A stretch of DNA of 64,000 nucleotides from Cytophagales bacterium Alg240-R148. Its GTDB lineage: Bacteria; Bacteroidota; Bacteroidia; Cytophagales; Cyclobacteriaceae. A program made the position numbers and the translations under genes. Below the pieces are notes generated by a model, which searched no databases, was not told the DNA's origin, and worked only from the letters and a program-made list of their open reading frames with translations. The DNA is taken from positions 191,001 through 255,000 of the forward strand of contig LS999827.1 in the NCBI GenBank assembly GCA_900537185.1, given 5' to 3'. Of the stretch, positions 17,889 to 25,981 are shown one piece after another (the stretch's first letter is position 1; the number at the start of each line of letters is the position of its first letter).

Positions 17889-18845
17889 ATGAAATACCAA
17901 ACGTTCGAAAATGGAGACAAAATGCCAGCTTTGGGATTGGGTACATGGAAATCAGAAAAAGGAGATGTCTACAAAGCAGTAAGATCGGCCATTGAAATCG
18001 GATACAGACACATTGATTGTGCTCCTATATATGGAAATGAGCAAGAAATTGGTGATGCCATAAATGATGCCATCAAGGCCAGAGAAGTAAGCAGAGAAGA
18101 ATTGTGGATTACTTCTAAACTATGGAACAATGCCCATGGGAAGTCGCAAGTTAAACCAGCTTTACAAGCTACACTCTCCGACTTGCAGCTCGATTATTTG
18201 GATTTGTATTTGATTCATTGGCCAGTAGCAATAAAAGATGATTTGCTTTTTCCTGCCAAAGCAGAAGATTTAATTGGGTTGCAAACCATCCCGATTAGTG
18301 AGACTTGGGAAGGCATGACCAAAGTAAAAAAATCAGGACTGGCCAAACATATTGGTGTATCCAATTTTAGTTTAAAAAAATTAAAAGACCTAGTGGCCGA
18401 TTCAGGCGAAAAACCTGAAGTAAACCAGATTGAAATGCACCCTTATTTACAACAACCAGAAATGCTTGCTTTTTGTAAGAACGAAGGTATAAATTTAACT
18501 GCGTATTCTCCTCTTGGTTCTTCCGATAGGCCCAATGACATTAAAAAGGCCAAAGAGCCTTCTTTATTTGAAAACCCAGCATTAAACAATATCGCATTGG
18601 CTAAAAATTGCAATGTTGCGCAAGTTTTATTGGCTTGGGCAGTAAATAGAGGTACATCGGTTATACCCAAATCAATTAACCCCATGCACCAGCAACAAAA
18701 CTTTTTGTCGACACATTATAATTTCAACGAGTTACAACAATTGGTATTGGACAACTTAGACAAAAATTATCGTTTCATAGATGGTTCATTTTGGACACCC
18801 GAAGGCTCCCCGTATACAATGGAAAATTTATGGGATGAAAAATAA
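17889..18845 (+). CDS. Aldo/keto reductase
   Basis: 318 residues, a full-length (beta/alpha)8 AKR. The catalytic tetrad is present: D43 and Y48 in IDCAPIYGNE, K77 in TSKLWN, H110 in LIHWP. The NADPH-binding C-terminal motif IPKSINPMHQQQN is also intact. Such enzymes reduce aldehydes and ketones with NADPH in the cytosol; closest in pattern are the plant-like and human AKR1-type aldehyde reductases. It is divergent from the permease operon and separated by 17 bases from the convergent SDR gene. It could share the palindrome with the permeases, but it lies on the far side of it. Confidence 0.93.
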   Translation: MKYQTFENGDKMPALGLGTWKSEKGDVYKAVRSAIEIGYRHIDCAPIYGNEQEIGDAINDAIKAREVSREELWITSKLWNNAHGKSQVKPALQATLSDLQLDYLDLYLIHWPVAIKDDLLFPAKAEDLIGLQTIPISETWEGMTKVKKSGLAKHIGVSNFSLKKLKDLVADSGEKPEVNQIEMHPYLQQPEMLAFCKNEGINLTAYSPLGSSDRPNDIKKAKEPSLFENPALNNIALAKNCNVAQVLLAWAVNRGTSVIPKSINPMHQQQNFLSTHYNFNELQQLVLDNLDKNYRFIDGSFWTPEGSPYTMENLWDEK

Positions 18846-18862
18846 AAGCAGCACCATTGGTA

Positions 18863-19624
18863 TTAATGTAGGTAACTTCCACCATTAATATCAATGGTTG
18901 TACCGGTTGCATGGTCCATATTTCCAGAGGCAATAAACGCGACCAACGGAGCCAAATGTTCTGGTAAAGTTGCTTCATCTAATGCAGTTGCATCCAGCGT
19001 TTTTTCTTTGCCATACGCCTCGATAAATGGCTTCGCCATATCGGTTAAAACAAATCCAGGGGCAACTACAAAAGATTTTATACCATATTTCCCAAAAGAC
19101 TTAGCAATGGATTTTGTTAATGCAACAACAGCTCCTTTAGAAGCGGCATAAGCCAAATACTCTTCTGTTTCTCCTCTAAAGGCAGCCCTACTTGCAATAT
19201 TTATGATCCTCCCACCACTTGCTTGGGTCTTAAAAATTTCTATGCTTTTTTTACAAAGCAAACCAACAGCATTTAGATTTACGTCCATTGTCGTGAGCCA
19301 ACTCTCTACCCACTCCACATCATTTTGATTGGTAGGAGCCGACAAAGCAATTCCTGCATTGTTGACTAAAACATCCAACCTACCAAAATGTTCTATTACC
19401 GAGGCAAACATGCTCGTTACTTCCATTGCATTGGACAGGTTGCCTTTAAACAAAACAGCGCGTTTTCCAATTTCTTTTTGAACAGCCAAGGCAGCTTCTT
19501 CATTCCTATTGTAATTTAGTGCGAGTTTTGCTCCGCTTTTCCCCAATAACAAGGCAATACTTTTACCTATGCCCCGAGATGCCCCAGTAACTAGTATGAT
19601 TTTTTGGCTTAGGTCAATTTTCAT
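18863..19624 (-). CDS. Short-chain dehydrogenase/reductase (FabG-like)
   Basis: 253 residues, a classical SDR. Nucleotide-binding TGASRGIG at 13-20 (the Arg favours NADPH), NNAG at 88-91, and the catalytic triad S145, Y159, K163 (YAASK). The closing DINGGSYL motif is typical of the 3-oxoacyl-ACP reductase group. No fatty acid synthesis genes are adjacent, so a specific substrate cannot be assigned. The DUF547 gene lies 31 bases upstream on the same strand, so the two are probably co-transcribed. Confidence 0.92.
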   Translation of the reverse strand: MKIDLSQKIILVTGASRGIGKSIALLLGKSGAKLALNYNRNEEAALAVQKEIGKRAVLFKGNLSNAMEVTSMFASVIEHFGRLDVLVNNAGIALSAPTNQNDVEWVESWLTTMDVNLNAVGLLCKKSIEIFKTQASGGRIINIASRAAFRGETEEYLAYAASKGAVVALTKSIAKSFGKYGIKSFVVAPGFVLTDMAKPFIEAYGKEKTLDATALDEATLPEHLAPLVAFIASGNMDHATGTTIDINGGSYLH

Positions 19625-19655
19625 AATAAAATTTAAATATTACCCATTCAAAATC

Positions 19656-20333
19656 CTATACATCTTTGTAATTCTTTGCTTGTATGGTCCAATCATAGGT
19701 ACTAAATTTAATTTTCTTAACTCCCTCTAACCCTTCCGCTTTAAGGAATTTACGAACCCCTTTGAACCCACCAAAATCACCTAGATACCACAAGAACAAT
19801 TTGCTTATATAGTGGCTTCCTTCTACCTCCTTCACTTCTGTACTCAAATAGTTCTCAACTGCTTCATTGAGTTGGTGTGCCACCAACTCCGGTGTATAAG
19901 CCACAATAGGAGGACAACTTCTTGCACCGCAATTTAATGCGAAATGTATTTTAGGGTCCAGTTTATCTACTCTTAAAACTTTTTCTTGTACCCCTACAAA
20001 AGGGGAATTGATAAAACCCAAACCCCATTTTATTTTGGACCTTCGAAGAATTCGGTGCTCTATATAATCCAAAGACAGCTGCATTTTGGCAACATTCAAT
20101 TTTTGTTTCCTGAAAAACTCTGCTTTGTTTTCAAACAGCATCTTAGGATATTGTTTCAGCAGTATTTGAGTCTGGCTGTTGTATAGGTTGATCCAAAACG
20201 CCGTCTTCTTTTGGTCGTTGTCCAATTCATGCAAGGAGTCCAAATCGCGGAGTCTGCTTAACTGTACAGGAAGGTTCGTTCCTGTTTTGACAGCTTTGTA
20301 CAAATCTAGACTTATTCGGATTGCCTCATTCAT
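19656..20333 (-). CDS. DUF547 domain-containing protein
   Basis: 225 residues from the ATG at 20333. A longer reading from a TTG at 20372 would run into the regulatory palindrome and is rejected. The family signatures are clear: AFWINLYNSQTQILL near residue 60, a lysine-rich middle, HFALNCGARSCPPI with the conserved RSCP, then the C-terminal KLFLWYLGDFGG. DUF547 proteins are distantly similar to papain-like folds but have no established activity. There is no signal peptide from this start. It is the first gene of a leftward pair with the SDR and divergent from the sigma-54 activator. Confidence 0.86.
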   Translation of the reverse strand: MNEAIRISLDLYKAVKTGTNLPVQLSRLRDLDSLHELDNDQKKTAFWINLYNSQTQILLKQYPKMLFENKAEFFRKQKLNVAKMQLSLDYIEHRILRRSKIKWGLGFINSPFVGVQEKVLRVDKLDPKIHFALNCGARSCPPIVAYTPELVAHQLNEAVENYLSTEVKEVEGSHYISKLFLWYLGDFGGFKGVRKFLKAEGLEGVKKIKFSTYDWTIQAKNYKDV

Positions 20334-20364
20334 GTTTAAATATGGATACAATGCATCAATTGAT

Positions 20365-20382
20365 TTGTCCAATAATGGACAA
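20365..20382. promoter_or_regulatory. Palindrome TTGTCCA-N4-TGGACAA upstream of the sigma-54 activator gene
   Basis: TTGTCCA (20365-20371) and TGGACAA (20376-20382) are a perfect 7-base inverted repeat with spacer ATAA. It shares the TGTCCA-N4-TGGACA core with 17713-17730. It lies 52 bases before the activator start codon and 31 bases before the DUF547 start, so the regulator may control its own operon and the divergent pair. Confidence 0.62.
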
Positions 20383-20434
20383 TTAACCTGAAATTAAATA
20401 CCTTTAGACAAAAACAGCAATAGAAGCATAAAAA

Positions 20435-21808
20435 ATGGTAAAAGAATCAGGGAAAATTCTAATCATAGACGACGATGAATACATTACGTTAAGTTTGAAA
20501 CTGTTTTTAGACCAACATTTTATTAAAGTAGTAGCTTCTACCAACCCCAATGAGATACCAGCGTTGCTCAAGGAAGATCAATTTGATGTCGTTTTGCTCG
20601 ACATGAATTTTACACATGGCGATACAAGCGGCTCAGATGGGTTGTTTTGGTTGGAAAAAATAAAGTCATTATCGGAAAGCACCAATATTATTCTCATCAC
20701 TGCTTATGGAGATGTTAACAATGCTGTTAACGCGATGAAAAAAGGCGCTTTGGACTTTATTATAAAGCCATGGCAAAACGACAAACTTTTGGCTACCGTA
20801 AAGACAGGTTTCAAATTAAGCAGCGAACAACAGAAAGTAAAGCAATTAAAATCCAGAGTTAAGTATATCAGCAGCCCAATTGACCAGCAATATGCAGAAA
20901 TTGTGGGCCACTCGGCTGCCATGCAAAAAATATTCAGCACCATATCCAAAGTTGCCAGAACCCAAGCCAATGTTTTAATATTGGGCAACAACGGAACTGG
21001 TAAAGAATTGGTAGCCAGAGCAATACACCGCAACTCGGATCGATCAGAAGAAGCATTTATCAGTGTGGATTTAGGCGCACTCTCGGAGACTCTTTTTGAA
21101 AGTGAATTGTTTGGGCATAAAAAAGGTGCTTTTACGGATGCCAAAGCCGATCGAATCGGTCGTTTTGAAGCCGCCAATAAAGGCACTATTTTTTTAGATG
21201 AAATTGGCAATGTACCATTGAACTTGCAAGCTAAGTTATTAACAGTATTACAGAACAGGCAAATAACCAAATTAGGAACCAATATTCCGATAGACATAGA
21301 TGTTAGGATTATTTGTGCTACCAATGCCAACATAACGGAACTAGTTCGAGGAAATCATTTTCGGGAAGATTTATTGTATAGAATAAATACTGTGGAGATC
21401 CATCTTCCTTCTTTAAAAGACAGACTCGACGACATCCCACTTTTAGTGGAGCACTTTCTTTCTGTTTATTCCAAAAAATACAACAAAGAGGGCATTGTTG
21501 TTTCGGAGCACGTTGTAAAAAAATTACAAACCTATGACTGGCCTGGGAATATAAGAGAGCTACAACACGCACTGGAGCGGGCTCTTATTTTGAGCGATGA
21601 GAAAGAACTACAAGTAGCCGACTTCTCCTTTGCTGAAGAAAAAGATTCCAACTTGCCAGTGTTAGACAATTACAACTTGGAGAAGATGGAAGAATGGGCA
21701 GTAAAAAATGCTATCTCCAAACATAAAGGGAACATTAGCAACGCGGCAAAAGAATTGGGCTTATCGCGTGGGGCAATGTACAGAAGAATGGAAAAATACG
21801 GTTTATAA
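20435..21808 (+). CDS. NtrC-family sigma-54-dependent response regulator
   Basis: 457 residues. Receiver 1-125 with D12/D13 and phosphoacceptor D56 in VVLLDMNF. AAA+ domain about 150-385 with Walker A GNNGTGKE, the sigma-54-contacting loop GAFTDA, Walker B IFLDEIGN and arginine-rich REDLLYRI. A Fis-type helix-turn-helix closes the protein (GNISNAAKELGLSRGAMYRRM). It activates RNA polymerase with sigma-54 from upstream enhancer sites. Its kinase follows one base after the stop. The palindrome before this gene is also found before the FtsX permease operon 2.7 kb to the left, the most likely target. Confidence 0.95.
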   Translation: MVKESGKILIIDDDEYITLSLKLFLDQHFIKVVASTNPNEIPALLKEDQFDVVLLDMNFTHGDTSGSDGLFWLEKIKSLSESTNIILITAYGDVNNAVNAMKKGALDFIIKPWQNDKLLATVKTGFKLSSEQQKVKQLKSRVKYISSPIDQQYAEIVGHSAAMQKIFSTISKVARTQANVLILGNNGTGKELVARAIHRNSDRSEEAFISVDLGALSETLFESELFGHKKGAFTDAKADRIGRFEAANKGTIFLDEIGNVPLNLQAKLLTVLQNRQITKLGTNIPIDIDVRIICATNANITELVRGNHFREDLLYRINTVEIHLPSLKDRLDDIPLLVEHFLSVYSKKYNKEGIVVSEHVVKKLQTYDWPGNIRELQHALERALILSDEKELQVADFSFAEEKDSNLPVLDNYNLEKMEEWAVKNAISKHKGNISNAAKELGLSRGAMYRRMEKYGL

Positions 21809-21809
21809 G

Positions 21810-23135
21810 ATGAAAAAATTCAGGCTCAGGTTAATTGCAAGGATTCTTTTATTGGCTTCGGCATTGGCACTTTTTGTGGTATTATTATTTGTTCAACAGC
21901 ATTATTTAAGAAGCGTGTATGCCGGGATTTTGGTGGTCGTAATGGTAGTTGAAATGATTTTCTTTGTAGACAAGACCAACCGAGACATATCCGCTTTTCT
22001 ATTGGCTATTCTACAAAATGATTTTTCAACCACATTTAATGAAAATAACAAAGGAAGTTCCTTCAACGACCTCTATTCGAGTATGAATAAGCTCACCTCC
22101 AAGTTCAGAGATATTAGTTCTGCAAAAAAAGTACAGCACTTGTTTCTTGAAACCCTGGTAGAACATATAAAGGTTGGCGTTATAAGTTTTGATCAAAATG
22201 GGCAAATCAATTTAATGAACCAAGCATTTAAAAGCTTAATAAACAAACCAGGACTCCCTCACCTAGACAGCTTTAGTAAATTTGCTCCCACCTTGCATAC
22301 CGACTTAAAAGAACTTTTTCCTGGTGATAAAAAATTGTCCCAACTCAACATTGGGAACAATGTTCTCAACTTATCTCTACATGCCACTGCTTTTAAAGTA
22401 GATGACACCACTTTTACTTTGGTTAGTGCTCAAAACATTAAACAAGAGTTGGATTCAAAAGAATTGGAGTCCTACCAGAAGTTGATTCGGGTTTTGACCC
22501 ATGAAATTATGAACTCCGTTACCCCCATTACATCTTTATCTGGTACTTTACACGGACTTGTTAAAAACAGTCCCAATTTATTTCAAGATCCTTCCACAGG
22601 TAAACAACTCCTAATCGGACTCGAGGCCATTAAGAACCGGAGCGATGGCCTTCAAAATTTTACTACTGCTTACCAAGAACTTTCCAAATTGCCTTTGCCT
22701 GTTTTCACTTCAATTGATCTTATTCCCATGGTCGATCAAATTGTTTTATTAACCAAACAATTACCACAAGCAGATCGGATTACTTTTAATGTTGAAGGCC
22801 CTAAAAGTTTAATAATCCCCATAGACGGGCATATGGTAGAACAAGTGTTACTCAACTTCATGAAAAATGCTTCTGAGGCACTAACCGGTATGGATGGCGG
22901 AAAAATAAATGTTATTATCAGCAAGGAATCAACTGGCACTTGCATTAAAATTATGGACAATGGCCCTGGAATTCCTCCTACCTATTTGGATAAAATATTC
23001 GTCCCTTTCTTTACTACCAAAAAACAAGGAAATGGAATAGGCTTGGCCCTTGCCAAACAAATAATAAAGTACCACAATGGCGAAATTAAGGTAAGCACCT
23101 CAACAAAAGGCACCTGTTTTTCAATTATATTTTAA
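21810..23135 (+). CDS. Histidine kinase partner of the sigma-54 regulator (NtrY-like)
   Basis: 441 residues from the ATG at 21810, one base after the regulator's stop. A longer reading from 21708 overlaps the regulator and is rejected. Two membrane helices lie within residues 6-50 with almost no periplasmic loop, so sensing is probably within the membrane or cytosol. A PAS-like segment lies around 115-200, then LTHEIMNSVTPI with the phosphorylated His, N box LLNFMKNASEAL, DNGPGIPP, and FTTKKQGNGIGLALAKQI. This is the layout of NtrY and other kinases paired with NtrC-like regulators. Confidence 0.93.
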   Translation: MKKFRLRLIARILLLASALALFVVLLFVQQHYLRSVYAGILVVVMVVEMIFFVDKTNRDISAFLLAILQNDFSTTFNENNKGSSFNDLYSSMNKLTSKFRDISSAKKVQHLFLETLVEHIKVGVISFDQNGQINLMNQAFKSLINKPGLPHLDSFSKFAPTLHTDLKELFPGDKKLSQLNIGNNVLNLSLHATAFKVDDTTFTLVSAQNIKQELDSKELESYQKLIRVLTHEIMNSVTPITSLSGTLHGLVKNSPNLFQDPSTGKQLLIGLEAIKNRSDGLQNFTTAYQELSKLPLPVFTSIDLIPMVDQIVLLTKQLPQADRITFNVEGPKSLIIPIDGHMVEQVLLNFMKNASEALTGMDGGKINVIISKESTGTCIKIMDNGPGIPPTYLDKIFVPFFTTKKQGNGIGLALAKQIIKYHNGEIKVSTSTKGTCFSIIF

Positions 23136-25237
23136 ACAAGCTTGATGATGAACTCGGTTCCCCGGTCCATTTCTGTAAAGTAGTTGATCGACCCACCCAA
23201 CTTATCAGCTGCCTTTTTAGCCAAGTACAACCCAAGCCCATTGCCCCCTGACTTTTCTGTTCCTCTAAAAAAAGGTTTAAATATTTGATGTTCAATGCTG
23301 GAGTCAATCCCAATTCCTGAGTCAGAAATGTGCAACGAAATGTGGCCTTCGCTTATCTCTGAAAAAATCCTGACTTTGCGTCCATGTTCCTGGTCCTTTT
23401 GGTATTCAATGGCATTTTCAAAAATGTTACCTATAATTATCGGCAACAACTCGGGATATGTCAATACTTCCAGGCTGCGATCAATATCGAATTCAACTTG
23501 AACTTTACGATGCTCCGCCATGGCATTGTGGGCCCTGCATGCATTGGCAACTACTGCATTTAAATTAACCACTTTTTTGCCCAATAAAGGCTTATTCATA
23601 TCATAAATATCCTGTAGTTTGTGGAGCATGCGATCCATATTATTCGCTGCATTGTAAATGTGTGCGGATATTGCGTCCAATTCTGTGTGTTTAGAATACA
23701 CTTTGATTAAGGAATTTAAGCCCAGAATTGTAGCAATTGGGCTTCTAAAATCATGGGAGGCACGGTACAAAAAAGTATCCAATTCACTATTGGCTTGTTG
23801 TAAGTCATTGGTTCTTACTTGCACCTCTTTTTCTAAATTTTGGTTGATTTCATTAATAGTGCGGTACTGTTCTTCAACAATTTGTGCTTGGGTGAGCAAT
23901 TGGTCATTCTGCACTTCAACCTCCCCTTTTACCTGTGTCAAAATCACATTATCCTTTTTAATTTTCCTAAATAAAATTAAAAGAGCAATCAATAAAGTTA
24001 CAGTAATGACGATGGCAAAAAGAGAAATTACAAATACCGTATTTTTCGACTTTAATTCTTCATTCTGCGCCTGTCTTATATTTTCTAAATATTCGATCTC
24101 CTTCTTTTTCGTTTCCAATAGAAACGAATTTTCCGCTTTCTGAACTTTTAGGTTTTGAGAAGCCCGGCGCAAAGAGTCCCTGGTATCGCTAAAAGACTTA
24201 TACACAACATAGGCTTCCTTTGTTTGTCCACTCCGAAACAAATAATCCGAATAAACCTTGTCTCTTATCAACTGCCCAGAAAGACCAATATTGCCCAATT
24301 TCTCCACTACACGCGCGCTGTCCAACCAAAATTTAGCCGAATCCAATTCATCTAACATCAAATGGTTTTCAGAAATCGAGACTAGCGAATTAAAGGCACT
24401 GCTAAATTCTTTAATTTTCACGCTTTGTTTTAAGTCTTCCAAAAGGTATTTATTGGCTTCTTCGTACTTGCCAACCCTCGACAGCAACTGAGATTTATTG
24501 CCCATGGAGAGCCCCATCCAGAAGTCATTTCCATATTTTTTCGCATAGAAATAACTGCTATCGTACGACCGACTCGCCAACTCAAACTGCTTTAAGTTAT
24601 AATGAATAAGACCAATGGTGTTGAATATGGATATTAATTTGTTTTCATATTTTGTTTTATCCAATGTTCTCACCCCTTCCAAACTGAGCAAGGAATACTC
24701 TAAGGCATGGTCGTAGTCTTTTAGATCGTAATAGAGTCTAATTAATATGTCATACAGGTTTAATTTCAGCGCAATGTCCCGAGTTTCAAAAAGTTCTTCC
24801 TCTCCCAACTTAAGGTATTTCAATGCCTCGGCAGGATTTTGATTTTGGACGTAAAAAAGTCCTATTTCAAGAAAATAAGCAACCCGAAATGGTTTGTATT
24901 CGATTTTCTTAAGGATAATACCCAACTCATTGTTTTTATCCAGCCCTTCAATAGAATGGTTAAATTTTCTTAACCAAGTGGCATAATTTAATTTGGCCAA
25001 AAATATTCTATTGATGTCGTTCATTTTTTGCGCCCTAATAATATCCAAGGCCAGCTCATTTTTTACTGAATCATAAGAACCGTTGGCATAATAGGGTATT
25101 TGCTTTTTATGCGCTACATACAAAGCCGAATCGCTTTCTGAGTTGAAGAAGCTCTCCCTTACTGTTTCCTGTCCAAACAAACTCAATTGAGTAGTTATTA
25201 ATAATACGTTCAAAAGAATCCACCTGGCCATCTTCAT
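23132..25237 (-). CDS. TPR-containing membrane histidine kinase
   Basis: 701 residues. Signal peptide 1-22, then a periplasmic region of about 370 residues with degenerate tetratricopeptide repeats (for example AEALKYLKLGEEEL, DYDHALEYSLLSLEG, QFELASRSYDSSYFYA), a membrane helix at about 400-423, a coiled coil 430-490, HisKA with RASHDFRSPIATI (His about 495), and an ATPase domain with NIFENAIEY, SDSGIGID and GGNGLGLYLAKK. No response regulator is adjacent on its strand, so it is an orphan kinase by position. It is convergent with the NtrY-like kinase, and the two stop codons overlap by four bases. Confidence 0.92.
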   Translation of the reverse strand: MKMARWILLNVLLITTQLSLFGQETVRESFFNSESDSALYVAHKKQIPYYANGSYDSVKNELALDIIRAQKMNDINRIFLAKLNYATWLRKFNHSIEGLDKNNELGIILKKIEYKPFRVAYFLEIGLFYVQNQNPAEALKYLKLGEEELFETRDIALKLNLYDILIRLYYDLKDYDHALEYSLLSLEGVRTLDKTKYENKLISIFNTIGLIHYNLKQFELASRSYDSSYFYAKKYGNDFWMGLSMGNKSQLLSRVGKYEEANKYLLEDLKQSVKIKEFSSAFNSLVSISENHLMLDELDSAKFWLDSARVVEKLGNIGLSGQLIRDKVYSDYLFRSGQTKEAYVVYKSFSDTRDSLRRASQNLKVQKAENSFLLETKKKEIEYLENIRQAQNEELKSKNTVFVISLFAIVITVTLLIALLILFRKIKKDNVILTQVKGEVEVQNDQLLTQAQIVEEQYRTINEINQNLEKEVQVRTNDLQQANSELDTFLYRASHDFRSPIATILGLNSLIKVYSKHTELDAISAHIYNAANNMDRMLHKLQDIYDMNKPLLGKKVVNLNAVVANACRAHNAMAEHRKVQVEFDIDRSLEVLTYPELLPIIIGNIFENAIEYQKDQEHGRKVRIFSEISEGHISLHISDSGIGIDSSIEHQIFKPFFRGTEKSGGNGLGLYLAKKAADKLGGSINYFTEMDRGTEFIIKLV

Positions 25238-25300
25238 TGATCAACAATTAGAATTATAGGTCATAATATAAATATTATTTGGTATAATTATGCTAAGAAC

Positions 25301-25337
25301 AAAAAAAAACCACAATCAAAAGACTGTGGTTTTTTTT
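25301..25337 (-). terminator. Rho-independent terminator after the LPP20-like pair
   Basis: A run of A and ACCACA pairs with TGTGGT and a run of T across a 10-base loop. The AACCACA/TGTGGTT stem (25308-25314 with 25325-25331) is flanked by A and T tracts on both sides, so it can work in either direction. It lies 16 bases downstream of the leftward lipoprotein gene at 25354 and separates it from the TPR kinase gene. Confidence 0.85.
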
Positions 25338-25353
25338 ATGGGATTCATTCTCC

Positions 25354-25926
25354 TTAGTTACCAGACTTCATTTTATCCATTTCTTTGTCGAAAGTTTCTT
25401 TGAATTTTTCGTAGTCGTAGTCTATTTTCAATTTTTCATCTTTAGACAATCTTTCAGTATATTCTGACACCAAGTCATCAGCAGACAACTCTATGGCTAT
25501 ATACGTTTTAAATCTACCTTCACCAGTTTTCACTAGCTTTTCGCAAATGGTCCTAATTCCTCTTAGTTTTTGATCTACTATTTCTCTATTTAAAGACTCA
25601 AATCGCTCTTCTAATTCTTCTTTGTTATTGAATTCTCTAGAATTCATGTAATTATCTGTAACTGTTTTTACAGTAGTTTGAATGCTTGCAGCCAATTCAT
25701 TTCGAGCATTGGTCAAAGCTTTCTTTTTACTTGCAACTTGGTCCATGCTTTCACCTATAGAGTTGGATCTAAAAACTTTATTCGTTGTAAAGTAATCTGG
25801 TCCAGAACATGGCACCTCAATTTCTACTTCTCCTTTTGGTGCCTTAGGTTCTTTTCCTTTACACCCTATCACCACTACTGCAATAGTGGCAATTGCCAAA
25901 TAACTCAATAATGTATTCTTTTTCAT
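25354..25926 (-). CDS. LPP20-family-like lipoprotein
   Basis: 190 residues. The signal ends in VIGC, so the protein is lipidated at about Cys22. The body has the LPP20 pattern: SKKKALTNARNELAASIQT (helix that follows the first strand), a long charged helical linker (REFNNKEELEERFESL), TICEKLVKTGEGRFKTYIAIEL, and an acidic/basic tail. LPP20 domains occur in Helicobacter and Bacteroidota outer-membrane lipoproteins and are related to the N-terminal domain of flagellar FlgT, but no flagellar genes are present here. It follows the larger LPP20-like gene by 55 bases and is probably its operon partner. Confidence 0.75.
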   Translation of the reverse strand: MKKNTLLSYLAIATIAVVVIGCKGKEPKAPKGEVEIEVPCSGPDYFTTNKVFRSNSIGESMDQVASKKKALTNARNELAASIQTTVKTVTDNYMNSREFNNKEELEERFESLNREIVDQKLRGIRTICEKLVKTGEGRFKTYIAIELSADDLVSEYTERLSKDEKLKIDYDYEKFKETFDKEMDKMKSGN

Positions 25927-25981
25927 ATGCGTTAAAGTTTATTTTATATTTTGATTATATACTTACAACAATAAGGCCAAA

